In this document: in pieces, positions 8,602-16,242 of the stretch
How positions within the stretch are numbered: the first letter of the stretch is position 1
Layout of the letters: every line of letters begins with the position of its first letter
Assembly (NCBI GenBank): GCA_019459055.1
Contig: JAIBEI010000024.1
Span: forward strand, 1 to 38,889
Length of the DNA: 38,889 bases
Direction: 5' to 3'
Origin: Thiobacillus sp.
GTDB taxonomy: Bacteria; Pseudomonadota; Gammaproteobacteria; Burkholderiales; Thiobacillaceae
The notes under the pieces: generated by a model
Told to the model about the DNA's origin: nothing
Databases searched by the model: none
What the model saw: the letters and a program-made list of their open reading frames with translations, nothing else
Translations under genes and position numbers: made by a program

Positions 8602-8826
8602 TTACCAATCCCGCTGGTCGGGTTGCGCGGGTTGGTTGCGTTCGAGTTCGCCCTTGAATTTGCCCAGGCAGGCCCGGACATGCCGCCAGCGAGTCGATGA
8701 CTTGGGCAACAGCACGATTGTTTCGCCTTCGCGGCGGATTTCGACTTCATCCTCGGTCAGACGGAACTCCTTGGGCAGCCGCACGGCCTGGCTGTTCCCT
8801 TGCTTGAAGACTTTAGCGATTTTCAT
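8602..8826 (-). CDS. vapB: VapB-type antitoxin (AbrB/SpoVT-like)
   Basis: 74 residues starting MKIAKVFKQGNSQAVRLPKEFRL, the swapped-hairpin AbrB DNA-binding fold typical of VapB. VEIRREGETIVLLPK follows. The C-terminal half (RWRHVRACLGKFKGELERN) would wrap the toxin. The ORF is open further upstream to 8889, but that extension would run through the operator palindrome. The stop lies two bases before the vapC ATG at 8599, giving the normal antitoxin-first order. Confidence 0.92.
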   Translation of the reverse strand: MKIAKVFKQGNSQAVRLPKEFRLTEDEVEIRREGETIVLLPKSSTRWRHVRACLGKFKGELERNQPAQPDQRDW

Positions 8827-8842
8827 GGGGCCATTCCGATAA

Positions 8843-8864
8843 GTGTATACGTGCAAGTGTACAC
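8843..8864 (-). promoter_or_regulatory. vapBC operator palindrome
   Basis: Arms GTGTATAC and GTGTACAC (7 of 8 complementary) separated by six bases, 17 bases before the vapB start. VapB/VapC complexes autoregulate by binding such inverted repeats, so this is the expected operator. The arm also contains a TATAC -10-like string. Confidence 0.6.
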
Positions 8865-8904
8865 AATATTTCCGGGTGTGTGTCCGCACCCCATCCTGTC
8901 GTAT

Positions 8905-9765
8905 TCACGGCCTGCGCAACAGCCACAACATCATCGGCACGCCGAGCAGGGCGGTGAGTACGCCGACCGGCAGTTCGCGCGGTTCGATCACGGTGCGCGC
9001 CAACGCGTCGGCCAGCACCAGCAGGCTGCCGCCGGCGAGGGCGCAGGCAGGCAGCAGGACGCGGTGGCCGGCAAAGCCGAGTTTTCGCAATGCGTGCGGC
9101 ACCATCAATCCGACGAAGCCGATGCTGCCGGCTTGTGCGACGACGAGCGAGGTGCAGGCGCCGGCCAGGGCAAACAATGCCCATCGGGTGGGGGCGACCG
9201 CCACCCCGAGCGAGGCGGCCTTGAGCGGCGACAGCTGCAACACGTCGAGCCGCCTCGATAAGCCCAGCGCGGCGGCCACCGCCAGCAGCAGCGCGGCCCA
9301 CAGCAGCGCGGGCTGGCTGGTCCACGCGAGATCGCCCATCAGGAAGAACAGCATGCCGGGCAGGCGCTCGGCCGGCGCGACGGAGAGCACCAGCGCGATC
9401 AGGGCGCCGAAGCCCGCAGCCAACATCACCCCGGCCAGCAGCAACGGGGTGTGGTCGCGCGCCAAGAGCCGCCCGCCGAGCGCGGCGGCGAGCGCCAGCG
9501 CCAGGAGGCTGCCGGCAAACGCCAGCAGGGATATCCACGGCCACGCCAGCCCCGCCGCCATGCCCAGCAGGGCCAAGAGTCCCGCGCCGCCGGAGACGCC
9601 GAGCAGATAGGGTTCGGCGAGCGGATTGCGGAACAGGGTCTGCATCAGCGCGCCCGCCAATGCCAGCAGGCCGCCGCAGGCGAAGGCCGCCGCCACGCGC
9701 GGGCCGCGCAGTTCGGCGAGGATCTGCGTGGCCAGATCGCGGTCGGCCGGCAGCGCGCCGGCCAT
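8905..9765 (-). CDS. ABC importer permease, BtuC/FecCD type
   Basis: Membrane channel of a cobalamin or siderophore importer. Recognisable FecCD motifs: GALMQTLFRNPLAEPYLLGVSGGAG near residue 40, then GFVGLMVPHALRKLGFAGHR (the coupling-helix region) and ELPVGVLTALLGVPMMLWLLRR at the end. From ATG 9765 it has 286 residues, short for the family because the first helix is missing. The frame stays open upstream and encodes that helix (TRLLLLGLAAPLAIALGL). The nearest usable codon is CTG 9831, overlapping the cyclophilin stop, so the true start is likely non-ATG. Confidence 0.88.
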   Translation of the reverse strand: MAGALPADRDLATQILAELRGPRVAAAFACGGLLALAGALMQTLFRNPLAEPYLLGVSGGAGLLALLGMAAGLAWPWISLLAFAGSLLALALAAALGGRLLARDHTPLLLAGVMLAAGFGALIALVLSVAPAERLPGMLFFLMGDLAWTSQPALLWAALLLAVAAALGLSRRLDVLQLSPLKAASLGVAVAPTRWALFALAGACTSLVVAQAGSIGFVGLMVPHALRKLGFAGHRVLLPACALAGGSLLVLADALARTVIEPRELPVGVLTALLGVPMMLWLLRRP

Positions 9766-9827
9766 CAGGCCGAGCGCAATGGCGAGCGGGGCGGCCAGTC
9801 CGAGCAGCAGCAGCCGGGTGGCGTGGC

Positions 9828-10472
9828 TCAGGGCTGGGCCGCCTCGGGCAGCAGCGTCACGCGTTGCATGACGATGGGATCGACCGGCACATCGCCGTGC
9901 GGGCCGCTATTGCCGCGCGGCACCGCGACGATGGCGTCGACCACGTCCATGCCGTCGACCACCTGGCCGAATACGGCATAGCCCCAGCCGTCGCCGCTTC
10001 TGCCGCGATGGTTGAGAAAGGCGTTGTCCTTGAGGTTGATGAAGAATTGCGAGCTGGCCGAATGCGGGTCGGCGGTACGCGCCATCGCCAGCGTACCGCG
10101 CAGGTTTCCCAGACCGTTGTCGGCCTCGTTCCGGATGGGCGGGCCCTTGGGTTTTTCGGTCATGTCCGGCAGCATGCCGCCGCCCTGGACCATGAAGTTG
10201 GGGATGACGCGATGGAAGATCGTGCCGTCGTAGAACCCGCTCTTTACGTAGTGCAGAAAATTCTTCGTCGTCCTCGGCGCCTGGCCGGGGAACAGTTCCA
10301 CCGTGATGTTGCCCTTGCTGGTTTCGATCAGCACGCGCGGGTTGTCCGGTTGGCCGGCGGCGGGGGCGGTGGAGACGGTCTGCGTACCGGGCTCGCTGGC
10401 GCCGCAGCCGGAGATGCCGAGCATCAGTGCGCCGAGCAACAACGCGTTCGAAAACAGGGACAGGCGGGTCAT
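9828..10472 (-). CDS. Lipoprotein peptidyl-prolyl cis-trans isomerase (cyclophilin type)
   Basis: Folding catalyst predicted to be anchored in the envelope. 214 residues. Signal with lipobox LGISGC (Cys23), a short linker, then the cyclophilin domain: [44 protein letters not shown] (catalytic Arg in FHRV), [18 protein letters not shown], and [15 protein letters not shown]. The domain resembles bacterial PpiA/PpiB. The stop overlaps the probable start of the transporter permease, which suggests read-through expression. A REP pair lies just upstream. Confidence 0.93.
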   Translation of the reverse strand: MTRLSLFSNALLLGALMLGISGCGASEPGTQTVSTAPAAGQPDNPRVLIETSKGNITVELFPGQAPRTTKNFLHYVKSGFYDGTIFHRVIPNFMVQGGGMLPDMTEKPKGPPIRNEADNGLGNLRGTLAMARTADPHSASSQFFINLKDNAFLNHRGRSGDGWGYAVFGQVVDGMDVVDAIVAVPRGNSGPHGDVPVDPIVMQRVTLLPEAAQP

Positions 10473-10507
10473 GGGAATGCTCCAGGATAAGGGTGGGTGG
10501 ATTTTAC

Positions 10508-10610
10508 TGTGGGAGCGGCGTCCTCGCCGCGATTTGCGCCCGCATGCGCCGGCGGCGGTGCGTGGTTGTTGCGACGGTACGAAAATCGCGGCGAGGACGC
10601 CGCTCCTACA
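10508..10610. repeat. Inverted pair of REP elements (BIME-like)
   Basis: A 28-base unit beginning TGTGGGAGCGGCG and ending CGCCGCGATTT (10508-10535) recurs inverted at 10583-10610 with one mismatch, separated by 47 bases. The GGGAGCGGCG...CGCCGCGA core is the classic REP palindrome type mobilised by RAYT transposases. It lies in the gap between a DsbA-like gene and the cyclophilin gene, where a folded RNA could stabilise or terminate the upstream message. Confidence 0.9.
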
Positions 10611-10624
10611 ATAGGCAGTGTGAG

Positions 10625-11287
10625 TTAAACGGCAGGCAGCAGGTAACGGTCGATTGCCTCGCGCACGGCCTCCAGCGGCAGGCAGCCGTTGCTGACCGAG
10701 TGCAATTGCGCGTCCTGCTGCAGGATCAGTGCGGGGAAGCCGCGCACGCCGGCCTGCCGCGCCTGCCTGAAATGTGCCTGGGTTTTTGCGCGCGCGGCGT
10801 CGCTGTCGAATGCCTGCAGAAATGCGGCGGCATCCACGCCGAGCCCTGCTGCCAGTTCGGCCAGCACGCCGGCCTGGGTGACGTCGCGCCCCTCGGCGTA
10901 GAAAGCATTTTGGATTGCCCTGAACAGGGGAAAGATCAGCGTCGGTTCGATGCCGCCCATCGTCACCACCGCGCGGCTGGCGGGTTCGGTGTCGTAGACG
11001 AAGCCCGGCGGCAGGGCCTTGTCGAAACGAAAGGGCTGGCCGGTGCGTTCGTGCACCTGCCGCCAGTGATGCAGGATGTCCTCGCGCCCCGCCGTCGTCA
11101 GCGGCGCGGTTTCGCCCGGCCGCAGCCCGCCCAGCACCAGCGCGATTTTTGCGCGTTCGTGGAATTCCTCGCGCAGCGTCTCGATCACGGGCGAAAATCC
11201 CCAGCACCACGAACACATCGGGTCGGCGAAATACCAGAGGATGACTGCGTTCATGTTGGATGGGGTCTCTTCAGGACACTGTGTCAT
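10625..11287 (-). CDS. DsbA-family (FrnE-like) thiol oxidoreductase
   Basis: 220 residues with a thioredoxin-fold active site CSWC in [16 protein letters not shown] and a helical insertion domain. A cis-Pro region follows late in the sequence ([10 protein letters not shown]). No signal peptide, so it is cytoplasmic, as for FrnE-type proteins. ATG 11287 is chosen because it overlaps the HxlR stop by four bases (ATGA); another ATG (11254) would begin right at the first strand. Co-transcribed with the HxlR regulator and opposite a nitroreductase, which suggests a role in thiol or electrophile stress. Confidence 0.85.
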   Translation of the reverse strand: MTQCPEETPSNMNAVILWYFADPMCSWCWGFSPVIETLREEFHERAKIALVLGGLRPGETAPLTTAGREDILHHWRQVHERTGQPFRFDKALPPGFVYDTEPASRAVVTMGGIEPTLIFPLFRAIQNAFYAEGRDVTQAGVLAELAAGLGVDAAAFLQAFDSDAARAKTQAHFRQARQAGVRGFPALILQQDAQLHSVSNGCLPLEAVREAIDRYLLPAV

Positions 11288-11637
11288 GCGCGTTCTTTTC
11301 TGATCCGGGTGATCTGTTCCAGGTAGTTCGCGCCCCATCCCTGAAGCATTTTCAGCACCGGCTCGAGCGTTTTTCCAAAATCCGTCAGCGAGTATTCAAC
11401 CTTGGGTGGGACTTCAGGATAGACCTTGCGCGCCACGACCTGGTCGGCTTCCAGTTCCCGCAACTGCCGGGTCAGCATTCTTTGCGTCACCGCAGGCATC
11501 AGTCGCGACAGTTCGTTGAATCGTTTGGTGCCGCCCAGCAGGTGAAAAAGGATGACCCCTTTCCACTTGCCGCCGATCACCTCGACGCAGGCTTCGACCG
11601 GGCATCCAAAGTCACAGTCGTAACGCTTGTGGCGCAT
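11284..11637 (-). CDS. HxlR-family winged-helix regulator
   Basis: 117 residues starting MRHKRYDCDFGCPVEACVEVIGGKWKGVILFHLLGGTKRFNEL, the diagnostic HxlR/YodB opening. It is followed by QRMLTRQLRELEADQVVARKVYPEVPPKVEYSLTDFG (recognition helix and wing). Three Cys sit in the first 17 residues (8, 12, 17). In this family N-terminal Cys often sense diamide, quinones or aldehydes. Divergent from the nitroreductase gene with a palindrome between them, so it probably controls both directions. Confidence 0.93.
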   Translation of the reverse strand: MRHKRYDCDFGCPVEACVEVIGGKWKGVILFHLLGGTKRFNELSRLMPAVTQRMLTRQLRELEADQVVARKVYPEVPPKVEYSLTDFGKTLEPVLKMLQGWGANYLEQITRIRKERA

Positions 11638-11661
11638 CGGGGGTCTCCTTGGTATACAAAA

Positions 11662-11694
11662 TGTAAGTACATGATATGAATGTGCATACTTACA
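11662..11694. promoter_or_regulatory. HxlR operator in a divergent promoter region
   Basis: Perfect inverted repeat TGTAAGTA / TACTTACA with a 17-base spacer, centred at 11678, midway between the HxlR start (11637) and the nitroreductase start (11760). HxlR dimers bind such symmetrical AT-rich sites. Confidence 0.7.
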
Positions 11695-11759
11695 CAGACT
11701 GGATCCGCCCGATAGCATGTCTTCCGGCATTGGGCCACCTCACCAACCAGGAGTGCAAA

Positions 11760-12362
11760 ATGGACGTAAGAACCGCAATCGAAACACGGCGCGCGATCAA
11801 ACAATTCGATCCCGGCCACGCGATGACCGAGCAGGAAATTGATGCACTCATGTCGCTGGCGTTGCTTTCCCCGACCGCGTTCAACATCCAGCACTGGCGC
11901 TTCGTTCTGGTGCGAAACCCGGAATTGCGCGAAGCCATTCGTGCGGTGTCGTGGATGCAGCCCCAAATTACGGAGGCTTCCTTGCTGGTGGTCATTTGCG
12001 CGGACGTCAACGCGTGGGAAAAGGAACCCGATCGCTATTGGCGCAATGCGTCCGATGACGTCCGCGAGGGCGTGGTCGCTGCCATCGGCGAGTATTACCG
12101 CGGACGGCCCCAAACGCAGCGCGATGAAGCGATGCGCTCATGTGGCATTGCCGCCCAGACATTGATGCTTGCCGCGAAGGAGATGGGATACGACTCATGT
12201 CCGATGGATTTATCGGATTTCGATGAGGTCGCGAAATTGATCCGGTTGCCCGAGGGGCACGTCATTGCGATGTTCGTCGCACTCGGAAAGCGGGTTCGGG
12301 AACCGTGGTCCAGGGCAGGCCAGCTTCCTGTGGGCGAGGTGGTGTTGGTGGACCGCTTCTGA
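11760..12362 (+). CDS. Nitroreductase-family FMN oxidoreductase
   Basis: 200 residues. ATG 11760 is preceded by AGGAG at good spacing. Starts MDVRTAIETRRAIKQFDP, the RRS-type FMN phosphate-binding opening, then LALLSPTAFNIQHWRFVLV (S-P-T/S-x-x-N-x-Q family motif). An AAKEMGYDSCPM segment follows, then a FVALGKR end. Predicted NAD(P)H-dependent reduction of nitroaromatics or quinones in the cytoplasm. Divergent from hxlR-frnE and likely induced by the same signal. Convergent with ccoS. Confidence 0.92.
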   Translation: MDVRTAIETRRAIKQFDPGHAMTEQEIDALMSLALLSPTAFNIQHWRFVLVRNPELREAIRAVSWMQPQITEASLLVVICADVNAWEKEPDRYWRNASDDVREGVVAAIGEYYRGRPQTQRDEAMRSCGIAAQTLMLAAKEMGYDSCPMDLSDFDEVAKLIRLPEGHVIAMFVALGKRVREPWSRAGQLPVGEVVLVDRF

Positions 12363-12401
12363 CCGGGACGCATTCCGTCCGTGCGGCGTAACTGGCATCG
12401 G

Positions 12402-12575
12402 TTAGGGCTTGGGGTCGTCGTCGGATTGGGGCGGGCTGTCGTCGTCCATGATCACGCTGTGTCCCGGCCCTTCGAGGTCGTCGAACTGGCCGCTCTTGGC
12501 GGCCCACAGCATGATCCAGGCGATGACGCCGACGAGGACGAGGCTCAGGGGGATCAGCAGGATCAGGATGTCCAT
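12402..12575 (-). CDS. ccoS: cbb3 oxidase maturation protein CcoS
   Basis: 57-residue single-span membrane protein: MDILILLIPLSLVLVGVIAWIMLWA, then KSGQFDDLEGPGHSVIMDDD and an acidic tail. The W-x-x-x-S-G-Q-F-D-D-L-E-G-P motif is diagnostic of CcoS/FixS. It is needed for cofactor insertion into the cbb3 catalytic subunit. It starts 19 bases after the ccoI stop, as in most cco loci. Confidence 0.95.
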   Translation of the reverse strand: MDILILLIPLSLVLVGVIAWIMLWAAKSGQFDDLEGPGHSVIMDDDSPPQSDDDPKP

Positions 12576-12585
12576 GGGGGAGATA

Positions 12586-12655
12586 CGCGAGGGGTTAGGG
12601 GTAAGGCGTAAGGGCCGCGTCCTTCACCCCTGACGCCTCACCCCTCACCGGTTGT
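12586..12655. repeat. GTGAGG/GTAAGG-type heptamer repeat forming an inverted pair
   Basis: The strand reads TTAGGGGTAAGGCGTAAGG, then CCTTCACCCCTGACGCCTCA and CCCCTCACC, so two related arms face each other. The same text style recurs at 24299-24320. The element supplies the last ~16 codons of ccoI (RGEASGVKDAALTPYP), which lie beyond the usual end of the family. Confidence 0.5.
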
Positions 12656-15177
12656 TTGAAATCGGACAGCCGCAGCGCGTTCAGCACCACCAGCAGCGAG
12701 CTGGCCGACATGCCGATGCCGGCCATCCATGGCGTGACATAGCCGAGCGCGGCAGCGGGGATGGCGATGAGGTTGTAGCCGAGTGCCCAGCCCAGGTTCT
12801 GGCGGATGATCTGCTGCGTCTTGCGGGCGAGCGCCACGCCTTCGGCCAGGGTGGCGAGGCGGCTGCCGAGCATCACCATGTCGGCGGCGGCCTGCGCGAC
12901 GTCGGTGCCTTCGCCCATGGCGATCGACACCTGCGCGCCGGCCAGCACCGGGGCGTCGTTGATGCCGTCGCCCACCATGGCGACGATGTGGCCCTGCTGC
13001 TGCAGCGCCTTGACGTAGGCGAGCTTGTCTTCCGGCAGCGCGCCGGCGTGCCACTCGGCAATGCCGAGTTGCTGCGCCACCGCCTTCACCGCGGGCTCGG
13101 CGTCACCCGACAGCAGGTGCAGGCGCACGCCCAGTTGCTGCAGCGCGGCGAGCGCGGCGGCCGCATCTGCGCGCAGCGTGTCGGCCAGCGCGAACCAGGC
13201 GATGGTTTCGCTACCTTGCGCCAGCGCCACCCAACTCGCGTGCCCGTTTTCTGGGTATTCGCCGCCATCGGATTCCGGCGGCGTCTCGCCGGCGGCAGCG
13301 TAGCGCGGCGAGCCCAGGCGATAGGTCTGGCCGTCGATCGTGCCTTCGACGCCGCGCCCCGGCGTGTTGCGGACATCACTGGCGCTGAGGCTGGCCGATC
13401 CGGCCTCGCGCAGTGCGCGCGCGATGGGATGCTCGGAACCGGATTCGAGCGCGGCGGCGATCCGGCTCACTTCTTCGGCGCTGCGTCCGCCGAGCGGCAG
13501 CACGCGGCGCACCGAGAGGCGGCCGTGGGTGAGGGTGCCGGTCTTGTCGAACACCAGGTCGGTGGCGCGCGCCAGCGTTTCCAGCGCATGGCCGCGCGTG
13601 GTCAGCAAACCCAGCCGCGTGAGGCGCCCAGTGCCGGTGGTGAGCGCGGCGGGGGTGGCGAGTCCGAGCGCGCAGGGGCAGGTGACGACCAGGACCGACA
13701 CCACGATCCACAGGGTGCGCGACGGATCGACGAAATACCACGCCAGGCCGACGAAAAACGTGATCAGCAGCAGCAGGCCGACGAACCAGGCGGCGGCGCG
13801 GTCGGCCAGCTGGCCGATGCGCGGCTTCTCGCTCTGCGCACGGTCGAGCAGGCGCACGATGGACGCCAGCCGCGTGTCGGCGCCGAGTCTGTCGACCCGC
13901 ACCACCAGCGGACTCGCCTGGTTGAGGCTACCGCCGACCACTTTGGCATGCACGCTTTTCGATACCGGCAGCGATTCGCCGGTCAGCATCGCCTCGTTCA
14001 CCGCGCTGTCGCCCTCGACCACCACGCCGTCGGCGGGAAGCGTCTCGCCGGGGCGCACCAGCACATGGTCACCCACCGCCAGCCGCGCCACCGGCACCTG
14101 CTCCTCGTCGCGCGCCGGCCAGTGGGGCAGCCGCGTGGTGGCGGCGGGGATGAGCTTGACCAGTTCCTCCACCGCGGCGCCGGCGCGGCGGCGCGCGTTC
14201 ATTTCGAGAAAGCGCCCAGTCAGGAGCAAAAAGACGAACATGGTGACCGAGTCGTAGTAGACCTCGCCATGGCCGGAGAAGGTGCTGTAGACGCTGGCAA
14301 CGAAGGCGGTGCCGACGCCCAGCGCGACCGGCACGTCCATCCCCAGCATGCGCCGTTTCAGATCGCGCCAGGCGCCGATGAAGAAAGGCCACGCCGAATA
14401 CAGCACCACCGGGATGGTGAGGATCAGGCTCGCCCAGCGCATCAGCAGCCGGATCTCGTCGGTCATGTCGGTCGCGGTGTAGCTCGGCAGCGCGTACATC
14501 ATCACCTGCATCATGCCCAGCCCGGCGATCGCCAGCCGCTTGATCGCGGTGTTGCGCTCGCGCTTGTAGATGTCGTCGGAGCGGCCGGGGTCGAAGGGAT
14601 GCGCGATGTAGCCGATGTCGGAAACGGCCTTGAGGATCGCAGAGAGCTGGATGCGGCTGTTGTCCCAGCGCACCCGCGCGCGACGGGTGGCGTAGTTGAT
14701 CTCCACCGAGAGTACCCCGGGCAGCCCGGCGATGTGGCGCTCGTTGAGCCAGATGCACGCGGCGCACACGATGTTTTCCAGGATCAGCGCGGCCTCGCGG
14801 ATGTGCTCGGTTTCGGTCCGCACGAAGCTTTCCTGGATTTCCGGCAGGTCATAGAGGCCCATCTGCGCCAGTTCGGCTTCGGCCTGCTGCGGCGTGGCGG
14901 GCAGCACGGTGCGGTGGGTGTAGTAGGCGCCCTGGCCGCTGTCGATGATGGTTTGCGCCACCGTTTGGCAGCCGCGACAGCAGGCCTGCTTCGTGTCACG
15001 CTCGAACTGGATCGGGTAATGGGCTCCGTCCGGCACCGGCAGGCCGCAGTGGAAGCAGCCCAAAAAAGACGGGGCGTTCGTGAGCTCGGGGGCTTTGCTC
15101 ACGAATCGCCCCGCAGAAAGACGCCACAACGCGGAAAGCCCGGGAGAGAGGTCGGACCGGCCGCCGGCGTCGGACAC
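12595..15177 (-). CDS. ccoI: Copper-transporting P1B-ATPase of cbb3 assembly
   Basis: Exports Cu to the periplasm for CcoN. Up to 860 residues. The N-terminal CFHCGLPVP and CCRGC cluster is followed by a heavy-metal domain with CAAC. Then come eight membrane spans and TGES (actuator), CPC in the sixth span (ion site), DKTGT (phosphorylated Asp), SEHPIA (HP motif) and GDGIND. This architecture is FixI/CcoI, not CopA. GTG 15177 is the first start after a stop; GTG 15099 gives an N-terminus (SKAPELTNAPSFLGCFHC) closer to the family and may be the real one. The C-terminus is extended by a repeat. Confidence 0.95.
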   Translation of the reverse strand: MSDAGGRSDLSPGLSALWRLSAGRFVSKAPELTNAPSFLGCFHCGLPVPDGAHYPIQFERDTKQACCRGCQTVAQTIIDSGQGAYYTHRTVLPATPQQAEAELAQMGLYDLPEIQESFVRTETEHIREAALILENIVCAACIWLNERHIAGLPGVLSVEINYATRRARVRWDNSRIQLSAILKAVSDIGYIAHPFDPGRSDDIYKRERNTAIKRLAIAGLGMMQVMMYALPSYTATDMTDEIRLLMRWASLILTIPVVLYSAWPFFIGAWRDLKRRMLGMDVPVALGVGTAFVASVYSTFSGHGEVYYDSVTMFVFLLLTGRFLEMNARRRAGAAVEELVKLIPAATTRLPHWPARDEEQVPVARLAVGDHVLVRPGETLPADGVVVEGDSAVNEAMLTGESLPVSKSVHAKVVGGSLNQASPLVVRVDRLGADTRLASIVRLLDRAQSEKPRIGQLADRAAAWFVGLLLLITFFVGLAWYFVDPSRTLWIVVSVLVVTCPCALGLATPAALTTGTGRLTRLGLLTTRGHALETLARATDLVFDKTGTLTHGRLSVRRVLPLGGRSAEEVSRIAAALESGSEHPIARALREAGSASLSASDVRNTPGRGVEGTIDGQTYRLGSPRYAAAGETPPESDGGEYPENGHASWVALAQGSETIAWFALADTLRADAAAALAALQQLGVRLHLLSGDAEPAVKAVAQQLGIAEWHAGALPEDKLAYVKALQQQGHIVAMVGDGINDAPVLAGAQVSIAMGEGTDVAQAAADMVMLGSRLATLAEGVALARKTQQIIRQNLGWALGYNLIAIPAAALGYVTPWMAGIGMSASSLLVVLNALRLSDFKQPVRGEASGVKDAALTPYP

Positions 15178-15180
15178 GGC

Positions 15181-15369
15181 TTATTTGTAAAACCCGCAAT
15201 TGCTGCCCCGAACCATCGGGTCGATGGCCGGGCCGGCAAGCCGGATGCCGATGCTTGTGACTTCGGCGCCGATACGGGTCGGTTTGACGTGGTGCTGGGT
15301 GTAGCCATTCTTCCCTGCTGCAATGTCTCCGGCGCGAAATGCGCCACGAGGGGTTTCTCTCGGGGGCAA
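15181..15369 (-). CDS. Possible small ORF upstream of ccoI
   Basis: A 62-codon TTG-started frame ends four bases before the first possible ccoI start. Its second half (GYTQHHVKPTRIGAEVTSIGI and onwards to SNCGFYK) has high GC at third positions, like real genes here. I do not recognise it. It could be a genuine small protein, the tail of a lost gene, or chance. The remaining bases 15370-15553 hold no gene. They contain a TATAAT on the minus strand near 15386-15391 that could drive this ORF and ccoI. Confidence 0.3.
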   Translation of the reverse strand: MPPRETPRGAFRAGDIAAGKNGYTQHHVKPTRIGAEVTSIGIRLAGPAIDPMVRGSNCGFYK

Positions 15370-15553
15370 GCCCTTAAACCGGCATTATAAAAGGGAGCGG
15401 GTTTCAGTCCTGCGCCCCCGTCCCGCCGTCTCGAAAGAAAACGTAATAGCAGTATTGAAGATGTTCATATCATAATACATGTGCCCCCGGTTACGATGCG
15501 TCCCCCCCATAATCGGGATCAGGCGTCGCACATCATGGCGTGCACCTGGGCGA

Positions 15554-15688
15554 TTATTCTTTGGGCTCGTTCATCTTGCGCCTGTACCAACTCGCCAGGT
15601 AAATCCCCATGCCGATCATGAACAGGATGGTGAATAGGCTTAACAGGCCAATCGGGCTGGCAAACAACAAATTGAGTATGACGTCCAT
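15554..15688 (-). CDS. DUF3149 single-span mini-protein
   Basis: 44 residues: MDVILNLLFASPIGLLSLFT, a transmembrane helix (ILFMIGMGIYLASWY), then RRKMNEPKE. The F-x-S-P-x-G-L-L-S-L pattern is that of DUF3149. It begins one base after the ccoH stop, so it is translated with the cbb3 assembly genes. Size and topology are like CcoS and CcoQ, which suggests an accessory role at the oxidase, but that is inference. Confidence 0.8.
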   Translation of the reverse strand: MDVILNLLFASPIGLLSLFTILFMIGMGIYLASWYRRKMNEPKE

Positions 15689-15689
15689 T

Positions 15690-16223
15690 TCAGTCTCCCT
15701 TGGTTTGAACGGTGGATTCAGCATCCGTCGTAAGTGTGACGGGTAGGCTGAATGGGGTGTGCAGCACGCCGGAGAGCCGCCAGGTGGCTGCAGCATCGGC
15801 GAGCAGGGCGTGCCACTTGCCGGCCGGAATGGCGGGCAGCGACGTGCGATAGTGTCCGCCGCCAGCATGGCTGAAGGCGAGTATCTGGTCCTGTCCCGGA
15901 CGGGTCGGGTGAGCCAGCGTGAGATTGAGCTGATCCGGGTATTCCTGCAGGCGTCCTCCCAGCGTCAGCGCCAGGACGCCATCCTTGTGTTGCAGGGTGG
16001 CGGTCAGCGCCAGCGCATGCGCAGCGTCGTCGCGCGCCAGCGTCTGGTTGATGGCCAGTCCGGCCTTGTAGTAATCGCCGACCACCAACCCGTCGGCGCT
16101 GGTGGCCGCGATCCAGACCGTCGCCACGCCGGCGATGACGGCGGTGGCGGGCAGGCTGATGAGGAACCACGGCCAGGGTTCGCGATACCAGGGCTTGCTT
16201 GTCGGGGCGCTGAGCGTATTCAT
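15690..16223 (-). CDS. ccoH: cbb3 assembly protein CcoH (FixH family)
   Basis: 177 residues. Start chosen at ATG 16223 (MNTLSAPTSKPWYREPWPWFLI), which places the single membrane span at residues ~17-40. GLVVGDYYKAGLAINQTLARD is the FixH signature just after the span, and the rest is a periplasmic beta-domain. CcoH interacts with CcoP and is needed for stable complex assembly. It lies 19 bases behind ccoG. Confidence 0.93.
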   Translation of the reverse strand: MNTLSAPTSKPWYREPWPWFLISLPATAVIAGVATVWIAATSADGLVVGDYYKAGLAINQTLARDDAAHALALTATLQHKDGVLALTLGGRLQEYPDQLNLTLAHPTRPGQDQILAFSHAGGGHYRTSLPAIPAGKWHALLADAAATWRLSGVLHTPFSLPVTLTTDAESTVQTKGD

Positions 16224-16242
16224 GGCACTTGCCTTATCGAAA

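Noticed and set aside
12652-15390. Very long plus-strand open frame (912 codons)
   Set aside because: It is the antisense of ccoI, which has all P-type ATPase motifs. High GC leaves the opposite strand open. The product is His/Gln/Arg-rich with no domain.
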